NCBI GenBank assembly: GCA_049642465.1
Contig: JBAROV010000168.1
Coordinates: forward strand, 28,492-92,491
Direction: 5' to 3'
Origin: CAWDPQ01 sp049642465
Lineage (GTDB): Bacteria > Acidobacteriota > Vicinamibacteria > Vicinamibacterales > 2-12-FULL-66-21
DNA: 64,000 bases
The translations under genes were made by a program, and so were the position numbers. Below, piece by piece: positions 42,692-51,395 of this stretch. Each line of letters opens with the position of its first letter. The stretch's first letter is position 1. Under the pieces are notes generated by a model, which saw only the letters and a program-made list of their open reading frames with translations, did no database searches and was not told the origin of the DNA.

Positions 42692-45634
42692 ATGTTTCAG
42701 CGACTCGTTCGCAGTATGTTCCTTGCATTTGCTTTCCTGGCTCCCATTCCCGAGGCAGACGCTCAGACCAGTAATGCCACGCTGCAAGGCACCGTGATCG
42801 ATCCTGGAGGGGGCGTGCTCCCGGGAGTGGTTGTGAAACTGCAGTCGCCCTCCACGGGACTGCAGCGCGAAGCGGTCACGAACGGTTCCGGTGTGTATGT
42901 TTTCAACTTTCTGCCCGCCGGCCGCTACGAAGTCACGGCAGAGCTCTCTGGATTCAAGGCCGTGCGGCACGACGACGTCCAACTGGAAATCGGTCAGAAC
43001 CGGTCTCTCGACATCAAACTCGAAGTGGGCCGCATCGAGGAGACCGTCACGGTTGAAGGCGTCGCGCCCATGCTCGATCGGACCACAGCGTCGATCGGGA
43101 CGGTCATCCAATCGACGCAACTGAAGGAATTACCGCTTGCCGGCAGGCACTGGGCGGGCCTGATGCTGCTGGCGCCGGGCGCCATCAACACCGGCGAGGG
43201 GACACATCTCAGTACTCGCTTTGCGGGACGCGCCAGAGACGACAACAACTGGACGTTCGACGGCATCGACGCGACCGGCGTCAAGGATCCGAGGCAGGAC
43301 AGCGCGGCTCGGCTGATTATCAGCACCGAATCCATTGCCGAATTCCGAGTGGGCGCGGCGCTCTATTCCGCGGAATCTGGCGCCGGCGCCGGCGGCCAGG
43401 TGCAGCTCATCTCGAAGACCGGAACAAATCAGTTCCGCGGCAGCGCGTACGATTTCATTCGAAACGACGCGCTCGATGCGAGGCCGTTCGGAACGACCGG
43501 CGATCTGCCTCCCTTCCGGCTGAATCAGTTCGGCGTCAATATGGGCGGCCCGATCGTGCCGCAGCGAACGTTCTTCTTCTTCAACTATGAAGGATTGCGT
43601 CAGCGGCAGACCCAGAGCTTCACCCGTTTCGTGCCGAGCGCGTCCTACCGCGCGAGCCTGCCGGCGGAGCTTGCGGGCATCGGCCGCCTTTGGCCCAACG
43701 GCACTCGCGGCACGTCCGATCCGAATATCGACGAGTGGAACGTCGAGCAGAAGTTCACGGCGGACGAAGACGCGCCGTCATTCCGTGTCGATCATCGCTT
43801 CTCGAATTCGATGACGATGTTCGGACGCTACAATTTCGACAATGCCGACATCGTCAGCCCGACCGACACCGGTTACACCAGCAACCAGCTGCGTCCCAAG
43901 AACTTCACCCTTCAAGTGCAGCGCATCTTCAGCAGTACCATCGTCAACGAGCTGAAGTTCGGCTACAACGCCTCGCTGCGCACCGAGCTGCGTGAAGGGC
44001 CGTGGAGCGAATCGTTCAGCGTGCCAGGCTACGTCGCCATCACCGGTCCGCGCGAGATTATCGAGGACGGCCGAACGTTCAGCGTGCTCGACGACCTGGC
44101 GATTGTTCGCGGGCGCCACAATGTGAAGATGGGCGGTGAGATCCGGCGGATCTTCGTGGACGTTGGCGAGGGCAACACGACGAGTCTCACCTACTCGAGC
44201 CGTCCGAACTTCCAGACGAACCGGCTCGAGAACTTCAGCATCGTGGATTTCCCGGTCGTCCAGGGGCAGCGGTGGTGGTACTTCGGATACGTCCAGGACG
44301 ACATCAAATGGCGCTCGAACCTGACGTTCAATGCCGGCCTTCGCTACGAGTACTACTCCGTCGTCAAGGAAAAGGACGGCCGTGACAAGGTGTGGCGCGT
44401 CGCTTGCGGCGGGTTCTGCGCGCCGGGAACGCCGTGGTATGACGCGGACAAGAACAACTTCGCCCCCCGCCTCGGGTTCTCGTGGGCGCCCGCGAGGTTC
44501 AAGGACAACACGGTCATTCGCGCTGGCTACGGGATCTTCTTCGGACCCGGTCAGAACGACGACGTGTTTGCGCCAATCGACAACGCCGGCAGCCGGATCG
44601 CGCTCGAGCGCGCCATCGTGCCGAGTCTCGCGTATCCGATCGATCCGTTCCTCGCGCTGGCCGCCACGACGGGCAACTCCCCGCGAGCAGTGGACGAGCA
44701 TCGGGTGGATCAATACGCGGAGCATTACAGCCTGTCGATCCAGCAGGCGCTGCCGTGGCGATTCGTCGGACAGATCGGTTACATGGGGAACCAGGGCCAC
44801 CACATGCTCGATCGCTCGTACGTCAATCTCATCGATCCCGCAACGGGCCGACGGCCGCTCGCGGCGTTCGGGCGCGTCGACATCAAATCGAGCGGTTCGA
44901 GTACCAACTTCAATGGCCTGCAGATGTCGCTGCAGCGGCCGTTCACCAGCGGCTTCCTGATGGGTGCGCAGTACATGTGGTCGCACGCGTTTGACGAAGG
45001 GTCACTAGGCGGTGGCGAATCAACGGCGCCGCAGAACGTGGGCTGCCGATCCTGCGAGTACGGGAGCACAAACCAGGACATCCGGCATACGATGACGGTG
45101 AACTGGGTCTATCAGTTGCCGTTCGACACGGCGCAGAGCGGTGCAGTTCGGCACATCCTGGGTGGCTGGAACTTCTCAGGGCTGCTGCAGGCCCGCACCG
45201 GGCGGCCGCTGACGATCAGCGTCAACCGCGGCACCGGCGATCTTCCCGATGGCAACAACTCCGGACAGCGGCCGAACGCCGTCGCTGGCGTGTCACCAAT
45301 TCCGGCGGACCAGAATCCGAATCACTGGCTCGACATCACTGCGTTCGCGGTGCCAGCGCGGGGCACGTGGGGGAACATGGGGCGGAACACTCTGCGCGGG
45401 CCGGGGTTATTCCAGGTCGATCTCTCGCTGCAGCGGCGGTTCCGGGTGGGCGGTGAACGGAACCTCGAGTTCCGCGTGGAAGCGTTCAATGCCCTCAACC
45501 GGGAGAACCTCGGGAACCCGAACACGAACATCAGCTCGGGCGTGGCGTTCGGACGCATCACGGGGCCGCTCAACAACACGTACGGGACGGGGACTGCGCG
45601 TCAGATGCAATTGATGTTGCGGTTCAACTACTAG
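42692..45634 (+). CDS. Oar-like TonB-dependent receptor with carboxypeptidase-regulatory domain
   Basis: 980 aa from the ATG at 42692, with GGAGG 5 nt upstream. Signal peptide (SMFLAFAFLAPIPEADAQ). Residues 28-110 form a CarboxypepD_reg domain (ATLQGTVIDPGGGVLPGVVV; TAELSGFKAV), followed by a plug (GQVQLISKTGTNQFRGSAYD) and a long barrel ending RQMQLMLRFNY. Energy-dependent uptake across the outer membrane, or a surface receptor, is expected. Next to the nag operon it may take up GlcNAc oligomers, which is an inference. It overlaps the convergent thioesterase by 11 bp. Confidence 0.93.
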   Translation: MFQRLVRSMFLAFAFLAPIPEADAQTSNATLQGTVIDPGGGVLPGVVVKLQSPSTGLQREAVTNGSGVYVFNFLPAGRYEVTAELSGFKAVRHDDVQLEIGQNRSLDIKLEVGRIEETVTVEGVAPMLDRTTASIGTVIQSTQLKELPLAGRHWAGLMLLAPGAINTGEGTHLSTRFAGRARDDNNWTFDGIDATGVKDPRQDSAARLIISTESIAEFRVGAALYSAESGAGAGGQVQLISKTGTNQFRGSAYDFIRNDALDARPFGTTGDLPPFRLNQFGVNMGGPIVPQRTFFFFNYEGLRQRQTQSFTRFVPSASYRASLPAELAGIGRLWPNGTRGTSDPNIDEWNVEQKFTADEDAPSFRVDHRFSNSMTMFGRYNFDNADIVSPTDTGYTSNQLRPKNFTLQVQRIFSSTIVNELKFGYNASLRTELREGPWSESFSVPGYVAITGPREIIEDGRTFSVLDDLAIVRGRHNVKMGGEIRRIFVDVGEGNTTSLTYSSRPNFQTNRLENFSIVDFPVVQGQRWWYFGYVQDDIKWRSNLTFNAGLRYEYYSVVKEKDGRDKVWRVACGGFCAPGTPWYDADKNNFAPRLGFSWAPARFKDNTVIRAGYGIFFGPGQNDDVFAPIDNAGSRIALERAIVPSLAYPIDPFLALAATTGNSPRAVDEHRVDQYAEHYSLSIQQALPWRFVGQIGYMGNQGHHMLDRSYVNLIDPATGRRPLAAFGRVDIKSSGSSTNFNGLQMSLQRPFTSGFLMGAQYMWSHAFDEGSLGGGESTAPQNVGCRSCEYGSTNQDIRHTMTVNWVYQLPFDTAQSGAVRHILGGWNFSGLLQARTGRPLTISVNRGTGDLPDGNNSGQRPNAVAGVSPIPADQNPNHWLDITAFAVPARGTWGNMGRNTLRGPGLFQVDLSLQRRFRVGGERNLEFRVEAFNALNRENLGNPNTNISSGVAFGRITGPLNNTYGTGTARQMQLMLRFNY

Positions 45635-46598
45635 CGCGCCTGAAGAGTTCGGCGATTGCGGGCACACACGGCTCGAGGAGCATGGCGTCTCCCTCGCAGC
45701 CGTGCGGCCCGCAGTGCTCTTCCACGTGCTTCGCGAGGCTGCGCCAACGCAGCAACCCTTCACTCGAGCGTCTGGCCTTCGGGCTCGGAAGGAACATCAC
45801 CAGCCGCCCGGCAAAGAACGCAGGCTTGTAGCGGCACACGGCAAGCATGGTGGCGCGTTGAACTTTGCCACGCAGGATCAACGCCGGATCGTTGGTTTCT
45901 GCCATCGGCGCCGCCGGACGCAAGGTAACCCTTCCGAGCAGTTCCCTCCCATAGCGCCAGCGACTGCCATTGCTCAAGGAACCAAGCACGCGGGCATGCG
46001 TGTGGATCCGATCCGCGTAATAAAGGATGCGCTGGCGAGCTTGCGGCAGGCGGCGGAACCACGTCGGATAGCGTCCGGCGAACAGGGCAACGAAGGCGAC
46101 GAGGCTGCCGCCTGCCGTGAGATGACGGGCAAGCTCGAAAGCGATGGCACCGCCCGCGCAATAGCCGGCGATGATTATCTTTCCGGTTGGCTGAAATGAA
46201 CGGATCTCGGCGGCGAAGTACGACGCGAGGTCCTCGACCGAGGTGAGCGGTTCTCGTTCGCCGTCGAGACCAGGCGGCTGCAGCCCATAGAACGGCTGGT
46301 CGTCGCCAAGGTGGTCCGCGAGCCTGCGATAACAAAACACGTCGCCATTGTGACCGCCAACGGCAAACACCGGCGGCGAGCCGCCGCGCGGCTGGAGCGG
46401 GACGATCGCGCGCGGCTGCCGCGCGGCAGCTTCCGCCGAGCGCAGAAAGGCCACAATGTCGGCTTTGCGTGCGCGAAGCTCGTCGCGAAGCGCCGGCGTC
46501 AGCACTCCGGCTGGCGCATTACACCGCAGTTGGTCTCCGTCGGACCACACGTTGACGTCGAGGCGACGCAGTTCCTGCAGCAAGGCGCCAACGCTCAC
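45624..46598 (-). CDS. Thioesterase with N-terminal TubC docking domain and Cys nucleophile
   Basis: 324 aa from the GTG that overlaps the NRPS stop (GTGA). Residues 2-53 (SVGALLQELRRLDVNVWSDG then LRCNAPAGVLTPALRDEL) are a TubC-type docking domain. Residues 65-324 form an alpha/beta-hydrolase thioesterase. The nucleophile elbow is AGYCAGGAIAFE with Cys147 where Ser is usual. The catalytic Asp and His are not clear (GCEGDAMLLEP region). Cys nucleophiles occur in some thioesterases that form strained or slow products. Expected to release the product from the PCP of the NRPS gene. Confidence 0.85.
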   Translation of the reverse strand: MSVGALLQELRRLDVNVWSDGDQLRCNAPAGVLTPALRDELRARKADIVAFLRSAEAAARQPRAIVPLQPRGGSPPVFAVGGHNGDVFCYRRLADHLGDDQPFYGLQPPGLDGEREPLTSVEDLASYFAAEIRSFQPTGKIIIAGYCAGGAIAFELARHLTAGGSLVAFVALFAGRYPTWFRRLPQARQRILYYADRIHTHARVLGSLSNGSRWRYGRELLGRVTLRPAAPMAETNDPALILRGKVQRATMLAVCRYKPAFFAGRLVMFLPSPKARRSSEGLLRWRSLAKHVEEHCGPHGCEGDAMLLEPCVPAIAELFRRASS

Positions 46599-49288
46599 AG
46601 CGCGATTTCCTCGCGATCTGGCGCGTCTGTTGACGTTGGCATCGCAGACATCCACGAGAGACCGTCGATGAGTTCTGCCAACCCGGCAATTGTCGGCCGT
46701 TCGAACAGATTGCGGAGCGAGACATCGACGCCGAATGCATCTCGGATGCGGGAAACCGCCTGGATGGCGACGAGAGACTGGCCACCCAGGTCAAAGAAGT
46801 CGTCGTTGGCTCCAACGTTCGCGACGTTCAGCAGTTCGCTCCAGATTCTCGCGAGTGTCTTCTCGGTTTCCGTTTGCGGCACGGCGGGCTCGGAGATGGT
46901 GCCAACCTGGTGCGCGACGGCTGGCAAGGCGTGGCGGTCGATTTTGCCGTTGGAGTTCAAAGGAAGCTTCTCCAGCAGGACGAAGGCGGAAGGAATCATG
47001 TACTGCGGCAGCCGATCCTTCAGCCGAAGCCGCACCGTCGTCGGCGTCAGCACGCCGCTCGTGACCCGTTGGAGTGTCTTGACGTGCGCTCCGGGAGCCT
47101 GCCGGCGCAGCAGGCGGTGACCCGCCAGCGACGGGCGGATTGCGTAGACGTAACAGAGCTCGGTGCGCCGCAGCAGCTCGTCCTGTTCGACGAGCACGTC
47201 GAAGCCATGGCGTGCGAGGAGCGTGGTAATGGTCTCGAGGTTCTGTTCTTGATCGACTTCGACGACCATCTGCCGAATCTTCGGCCAGTCATCGTCGCTG
47301 AGACCACGGAGTACATCCAGTTCGCTCTTTTCGACGTTGATCTTCAGCAGATCGATGCGATCGAGATGTTCGTCGGCAATGACCCTGGACAGGGTTCGAA
47401 GTTCCGCAATCACCGGTGTCGCGTGCAGGCGCTCGTCAATCAGCTCGTCAACCTGTCGAACCAGTGCGTCGCCATCCCGCGAGTCCAACTGCTGATTGAA
47501 GACGTAGTTGCGGACCACTTCGCGCTCGACGGCGGCGTCGGCGTAGAAGCCCGAGAGCAACGACATGCCCTCGAAGAACGTCATTTCGCCCGAGGTGTTC
47601 TCATTAGAGAGACCGAACGGGAAGCACTTCACGCCGGTTCCCCACGCGTCGGCATTGGCTTTCAGGCACTCGAAGGCGGCAGGATTCGGCTCGAAGGCCA
47701 GCACCTTCAGATTGCAGGCAAGACGACTCACGAAGACGCTGAAGAGACCGATGTTGGCTCCGGCGTCGATAATGCAGTCGCCGTCTCTGACAGTGATCCC
47801 GTGACGCAGGTACGCCTGCAGTACGAAGATCTCGTTGTAGATGTAGTCCGTTTCGTTCTTGTTCAAGTGCGCAACCGGCGATCCGTCCGGCAACACGTAC
47901 GTCGAAGTCCGATCCCAAAGCGGTTGGTCGAACCGGTTCGGGACGACGTAAGCCACCAGTTGTTTTGTCGCGGAATCATCGTCTCGGGCGAGGACGAAGG
48001 CGTCGCGGATTCCTTCAATCTCGTTCAGGGCACTCTGGATTTCTCCGGGCTCGATTCGATTGCCGTGGACCTTGATTTGATCGTCGAGTCGCCCGAGGAA
48101 CTCGAGGCTGCCATCCGGCAGCGCGCGCACGAGATCGCCGGTTCGGTACAACCGCCTCTCGTCGTCCGCATTGACGCGATGGCGCAGGAACCTTTCTGCG
48201 GTCAGTTCCGGACGATTCAGGTATCCGCGCGCCACCCCGGCGCCGCCAATCCAGAGCTCTCCTTCTTCGCCGTCGCCGACGATTTCGCCGGCGGCATTGA
48301 GAATGTGAACGGAACTATTGGGGAGTGGCGTGCCAAGCGGGAGCGTGCCCGATGCGGTTAGAGGCAGTGTCGTCCCGACTGGATAAGTGAGAACACCCAC
48401 CGTTGTCTCCGTCGGGCCGTAGTGGTTGTGGATTTCACAACCGGGAGACAGCTCACGCAGGCGCTGAACCCAGTCCAGCCGGGAGGCCTCGCCACCCAGA
48501 ATCAATCGGCGTCGCGGCATGACTTGCTCCGGCTGACGGCCCGTTTGCAGCGCTGCGAGATGAGACGGAACAATCTTCAGCACATCAATGCGTTCGCGTT
48601 CGAAGTACTCCGAGAGAAGCGCCTGACTTTCCGCCCGCTCCTGAGAGATGACGTGGAGGCACCCGCCGGTTGCGAGAGCAGGGAAGACCACCGTATTGCC
48701 CAGATCGGCGGCAATGGTCGATACCGTCGCGTGGTGCATGCCCGCCTCGAAGCCCAGTCGTTCGGACACGCCACGGACGTAGTTCACGATTTGTCGATGT
48801 TCAATGCAGACCCCCTTTGGACGTCCGGTGGATCCGCTGGTGTAGATGACATACGCCAGATGCTCGGGTCGAACGTCGGCGGCATCTCGATTCAATGGTG
48901 ACCGGGTCCAGTCGAACGAATCCAGACACACGAGGTGTGACATTTCGGGGAGACGGCTTTCCAGACTGGTTTGGGTGAGGATGACGCCGACGTTGGCGTC
49001 GGCGAGGACGAACTGAATACGCCCCGGCGGATGCGCGGCGTCGATCGGCAGATAGGCGCCGCCCGCCTTCAGAATCCCCAGGATCCCGACGATCATGTCC
49101 AAGGAACGTTCTACGAACAGGCCGACAAGCACGTCAGGCCCAACGCCCAGCGCTCTCAGATGTCGCGCCAGTTGACTGGCACGCCTGTCGAGTTCCTCGT
49201 AGGTCAGCGCATTCTGTTCGAATACAACTGCCGGGCGATCGGGTGTTCGCAAAGCCTGATGTTCGATGAGTTGGTGCAGCAGGTTCAT
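46595..49288 (-). CDS. NRPS module: adenylation domain interrupted by FkbM methyltransferase, plus PCP
   Basis: 897 aa from the ATG overlapping the dehydrogenase stop. A-domain motifs: A3 YTSGSTGRPKGV (149-160), A5 HNHYGPTETT (288-296), A7 YRTGDL (381-386), A8 GRLDDQIKVHGNRIEPGEI (399-417). Residues about 455-720 are an FkbM methyltransferase (IIDAGANIGLFSVF; IDLLKINVEKSELDVLRG). The A domain then resumes with PQYMIPSAFVLLEKLPLNSNGK. PCP: DDFFDLGGQSLVAIQ, Ser838. No condensation domain. The acidic C-terminus (DAPDREEIAL) may contact the docking domain of the thioesterase. Activated amino acid unknown. Confidence 0.9.
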   Translation of the reverse strand: MNLLHQLIEHQALRTPDRPAVVFEQNALTYEELDRRASQLARHLRALGVGPDVLVGLFVERSLDMIVGILGILKAGGAYLPIDAAHPPGRIQFVLADANVGVILTQTSLESRLPEMSHLVCLDSFDWTRSPLNRDAADVRPEHLAYVIYTSGSTGRPKGVCIEHRQIVNYVRGVSERLGFEAGMHHATVSTIAADLGNTVVFPALATGGCLHVISQERAESQALLSEYFERERIDVLKIVPSHLAALQTGRQPEQVMPRRRLILGGEASRLDWVQRLRELSPGCEIHNHYGPTETTVGVLTYPVGTTLPLTASGTLPLGTPLPNSSVHILNAAGEIVGDGEEGELWIGGAGVARGYLNRPELTAERFLRHRVNADDERRLYRTGDLVRALPDGSLEFLGRLDDQIKVHGNRIEPGEIQSALNEIEGIRDAFVLARDDDSATKQLVAYVVPNRFDQPLWDRTSTYVLPDGSPVAHLNKNETDYIYNEIFVLQAYLRHGITVRDGDCIIDAGANIGLFSVFVSRLACNLKVLAFEPNPAAFECLKANADAWGTGVKCFPFGLSNENTSGEMTFFEGMSLLSGFYADAAVEREVVRNYVFNQQLDSRDGDALVRQVDELIDERLHATPVIAELRTLSRVIADEHLDRIDLLKINVEKSELDVLRGLSDDDWPKIRQMVVEVDQEQNLETITTLLARHGFDVLVEQDELLRRTELCYVYAIRPSLAGHRLLRRQAPGAHVKTLQRVTSGVLTPTTVRLRLKDRLPQYMIPSAFVLLEKLPLNSNGKIDRHALPAVAHQVGTISEPAVPQTETEKTLARIWSELLNVANVGANDDFFDLGGQSLVAIQAVSRIRDAFGVDVSLRNLFERPTIAGLAELIDGLSWMSAMPTSTDAPDREEIAL

Positions 49289-50430
49289 AGCGACCATCCG
49301 ATGACTTCCTTCATGATTTCGTTGCTCCCGGCGTAAATGCGCTGGACCCGGCTGTCGGTCCACATCCGCGCGATGGGGTATTCGGCCATGTAACCGTAGC
49401 CGCCGTGAAGCTGAACGCATTCATCCACGATGCGGCACTCTGCATCCGTCAGCCAGTACTTGGCCATGGCCGTCGTCACATCCTCGAGATTTCCGCAAAT
49501 GAATCGTTCGATGCAATGGTCGAGGAACACTCGGCCAATGTGCGCCTCGGTCTTGCATTCCGCGAGCTTGAAGCGCGTATTCTGAAAATCGATCAGCGGT
49601 TTGCCAAACGCCGTCCGTTCCTTCACGTGTTTTGTGGTGACGGCCACGGCGCGCTCCGCAGTGGCGACCGCAGTGACACCAACCGTGAGGCGCTCGTAAG
49701 GGAGCTGCTCCATCATTTGCGAGAAGCCTTTCCCTTCCACGCCTCCGAGCAGGTTCGTCACCGGAACCCGCACCGCGTCGAAAAACAGTTCGCAGGTGTC
49801 CTGCGCGTGCATGCCGACCTTCTCGAGCGAGCGCCCGACATGGTAACCAGGAAGATCCTTCGTCTCCACGAGGATTAGCGAGATGCCCTTCATCGCCGGC
49901 CCCTTGGTGTCTGTCTTGACCGCAACGCACACCAGATCGGCAAGACAGCCGTTGGTGATGAACGTTTTGGAGCCGGTGATGACGTACTCGTGGCCTTCGC
50001 GGCGCGCGGTGGTCTTGATGCCCTGCAGATCGGATCCAGCACCTGGTTCGGTCATGGCAATGGCGCCAACGATCTCGCCGGCGGCCATTGACGGCAGCCA
50101 TTTGCGTTTCAGCTCCTCGCTGCCGTAGGCGAGGATGTAATGCGCGACAATGCTCTGAATGCTCGAGGCAAAGTCCACGCCTGCGCGAGCGAGTTCCTCC
50201 AGCACGACGGCCTCGTGTGCGAAGGTTCCGCCGCCGCCGCCGTAGATTTCAGGGACGTCGGCCAGCAGCATGCCCGTGCGTCCGGCAGCCGGCCACGCCT
50301 CGCGATCCGGGCGATGTTGTTCGCGCCACTGCGCCTGTCGATGAACGAACTCCTGCTGGACGAACTGTCGCACCGTCCTGCGGAACATCTGCACGTCTTC
50401 GTTCGTCCACGACGGTTGGTACGAGGTCAT
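49285..50430 (-). CDS. Acyl-CoA dehydrogenase-family flavoprotein of the NRPS operon
   Basis: 381 aa from the ATG overlapping the PPTase stop (ATGA). IAMTEPGAGSDLQGIKTTA, ITGSKTFITNG, KVGMHAQDTCELFFD and a C-terminal QLHGGYGYMAEYP and IYAGSNEIMKEVIG are the usual FAD-binding and catalytic-Glu regions. In NRPS operons such enzymes oxidise PCP-bound aminoacyl groups, for example prolyl to pyrrolyl. Its exact substrate here is unknown. Confidence 0.88.
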   Translation of the reverse strand: MTSYQPSWTNEDVQMFRRTVRQFVQQEFVHRQAQWREQHRPDREAWPAAGRTGMLLADVPEIYGGGGGTFAHEAVVLEELARAGVDFASSIQSIVAHYILAYGSEELKRKWLPSMAAGEIVGAIAMTEPGAGSDLQGIKTTARREGHEYVITGSKTFITNGCLADLVCVAVKTDTKGPAMKGISLILVETKDLPGYHVGRSLEKVGMHAQDTCELFFDAVRVPVTNLLGGVEGKGFSQMMEQLPYERLTVGVTAVATAERAVAVTTKHVKERTAFGKPLIDFQNTRFKLAECKTEAHIGRVFLDHCIERFICGNLEDVTTAMAKYWLTDAECRIVDECVQLHGGYGYMAEYPIARMWTDSRVQRIYAGSNEIMKEVIGWSL

Positions 50431-51092
50431 GACATTCGTTCGTGGACAAGAGCCGCAACGAACCCCTCCGCCGGGATGAAGCTCTGAAGCCGCCAGCCGC
50501 ACTTCGCTCCGCGCATCGTTCCGACGCGCAGAATTTCTGCCGGCTTGCCGGGGGCGATCGTCACGTCGAACGAGTCGAGCGGGAGCGAGAGGCCTTGACC
50601 AGTGGCCTTGATGAATGCCTCTTTGCGGGTCCAGCAATTCAGAAACCCCACGGGCCGGTCGCCTGGCGGCAACGACTCATAGGCGCGACGTTCGCGCGGA
50701 GAAAAACGGGCAACGAGGCGAGCGGCATCATCAATCACGCGCAGCCTTTCCACGTCAACACCGAGCTCGACGCCCGAGGCGAACGCGTAAACGGCCAGGT
50801 CTTCGGAGTGCGCGATGTTGAATCGAATATCGTGCCGGGGTGTCGCGAGCGACGGTTTGCCGTAAGTACCGTAGCCGAACTGGACGGATTGCGGCGCGAC
50901 GCCGAGTCGCTCACCGATCAATTGGCGCAAGCGGGCCCGCGCCATGACGAAACGGCGACGATCACGTCCGTGAACGAAGCGATCCGCACGCGCTCGTTCA
51001 TCGGGTGACAGAACGGCGAGGGCGGCGCGCACCCACGCGGGCGTTGCCGCCAGGCTCGTCACGACCACTTCGATTCCGGCGTCCATCGCCAT
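50427..51092 (-). CDS. Sfp-type 4'-phosphopantetheinyl transferase
   Basis: 221 aa. RFNIAHSEDLAVYAF, ELGVDVERL (Mg-binding Asp/Glu) and LNCWTRKEAFIKATGQGLSLPL are the Sfp-type motifs. It moves phosphopantetheine from CoA to carrier-protein Ser. GAGG precedes the ATG. First gene of the NRPS operon; it could also prime the two carrier proteins at 34540 and 35532. Confidence 0.94.
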   Translation of the reverse strand: MAMDAGIEVVVTSLAATPAWVRAALAVLSPDERARADRFVHGRDRRRFVMARARLRQLIGERLGVAPQSVQFGYGTYGKPSLATPRHDIRFNIAHSEDLAVYAFASGVELGVDVERLRVIDDAARLVARFSPRERRAYESLPPGDRPVGFLNCWTRKEAFIKATGQGLSLPLDSFDVTIAPGKPAEILRVGTMRGAKCGWRLQSFIPAEGFVAALVHERMS

Positions 51093-51202
51093 TGACCTCG
51101 CCTCCCTCCGAGGCGCGAAGCTCGAGCCTCAAGAGTAGGGCGCGGATGACTGGCGCGAAATCACCCGGAAGTGACCAGGCGAGTGGCACTGGCTCAGTGC
51201 AG

Positions 51203-51282
51203 GGTGCCAAAGGTGTCAGGGTGCCAGGGTGCCAGGGTGCCAGGGTGCCAGGGTGCCAAGGTGCCAGGGTGCCAGGGTGCCC
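51203..51282. repeat. 8-bp tandem repeat (GGGTGCCA), about nine copies
   Basis: GGGTGCCA is repeated about nine times with a few changes (AGGTGCCA, GGTGTCA). Degenerate copies in the opposite orientation (TGGCACC, TGGCAGCC) follow at about 51310-51377, so the two blocks could pair. They fill the 303-bp divergent gap between the PPTase and the peptidase gene. No other gene is seen in the gap. Confidence 0.85.
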
Positions 51283-51395
51283 AAGTAACGTGTTCGTAAT
51301 GTCTTGAAGCACTTTGGCACTTCGGCAGCCTGGCGCCTCGGCACTTTGGCAGCCTGGCACCGTGGCACCTTGCCACCTTAGGAGGGGCACGCAAT

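Noticed and set aside
43778..44986. 402-codon minus-strand open frame inside the TonB receptor
   Set aside because: The plus strand encodes the receptor barrel; the antisense frame has no recognisable features.
46874..48361. 495-codon plus-strand open frame opposite the NRPS gene
   Set aside because: Antisense to well-matched adenylation and methyltransferase motifs.
51203..51377. Possible CRISPR array
   Set aside because: The unit is 8 bp without spacers, so it is a simple tandem repeat.
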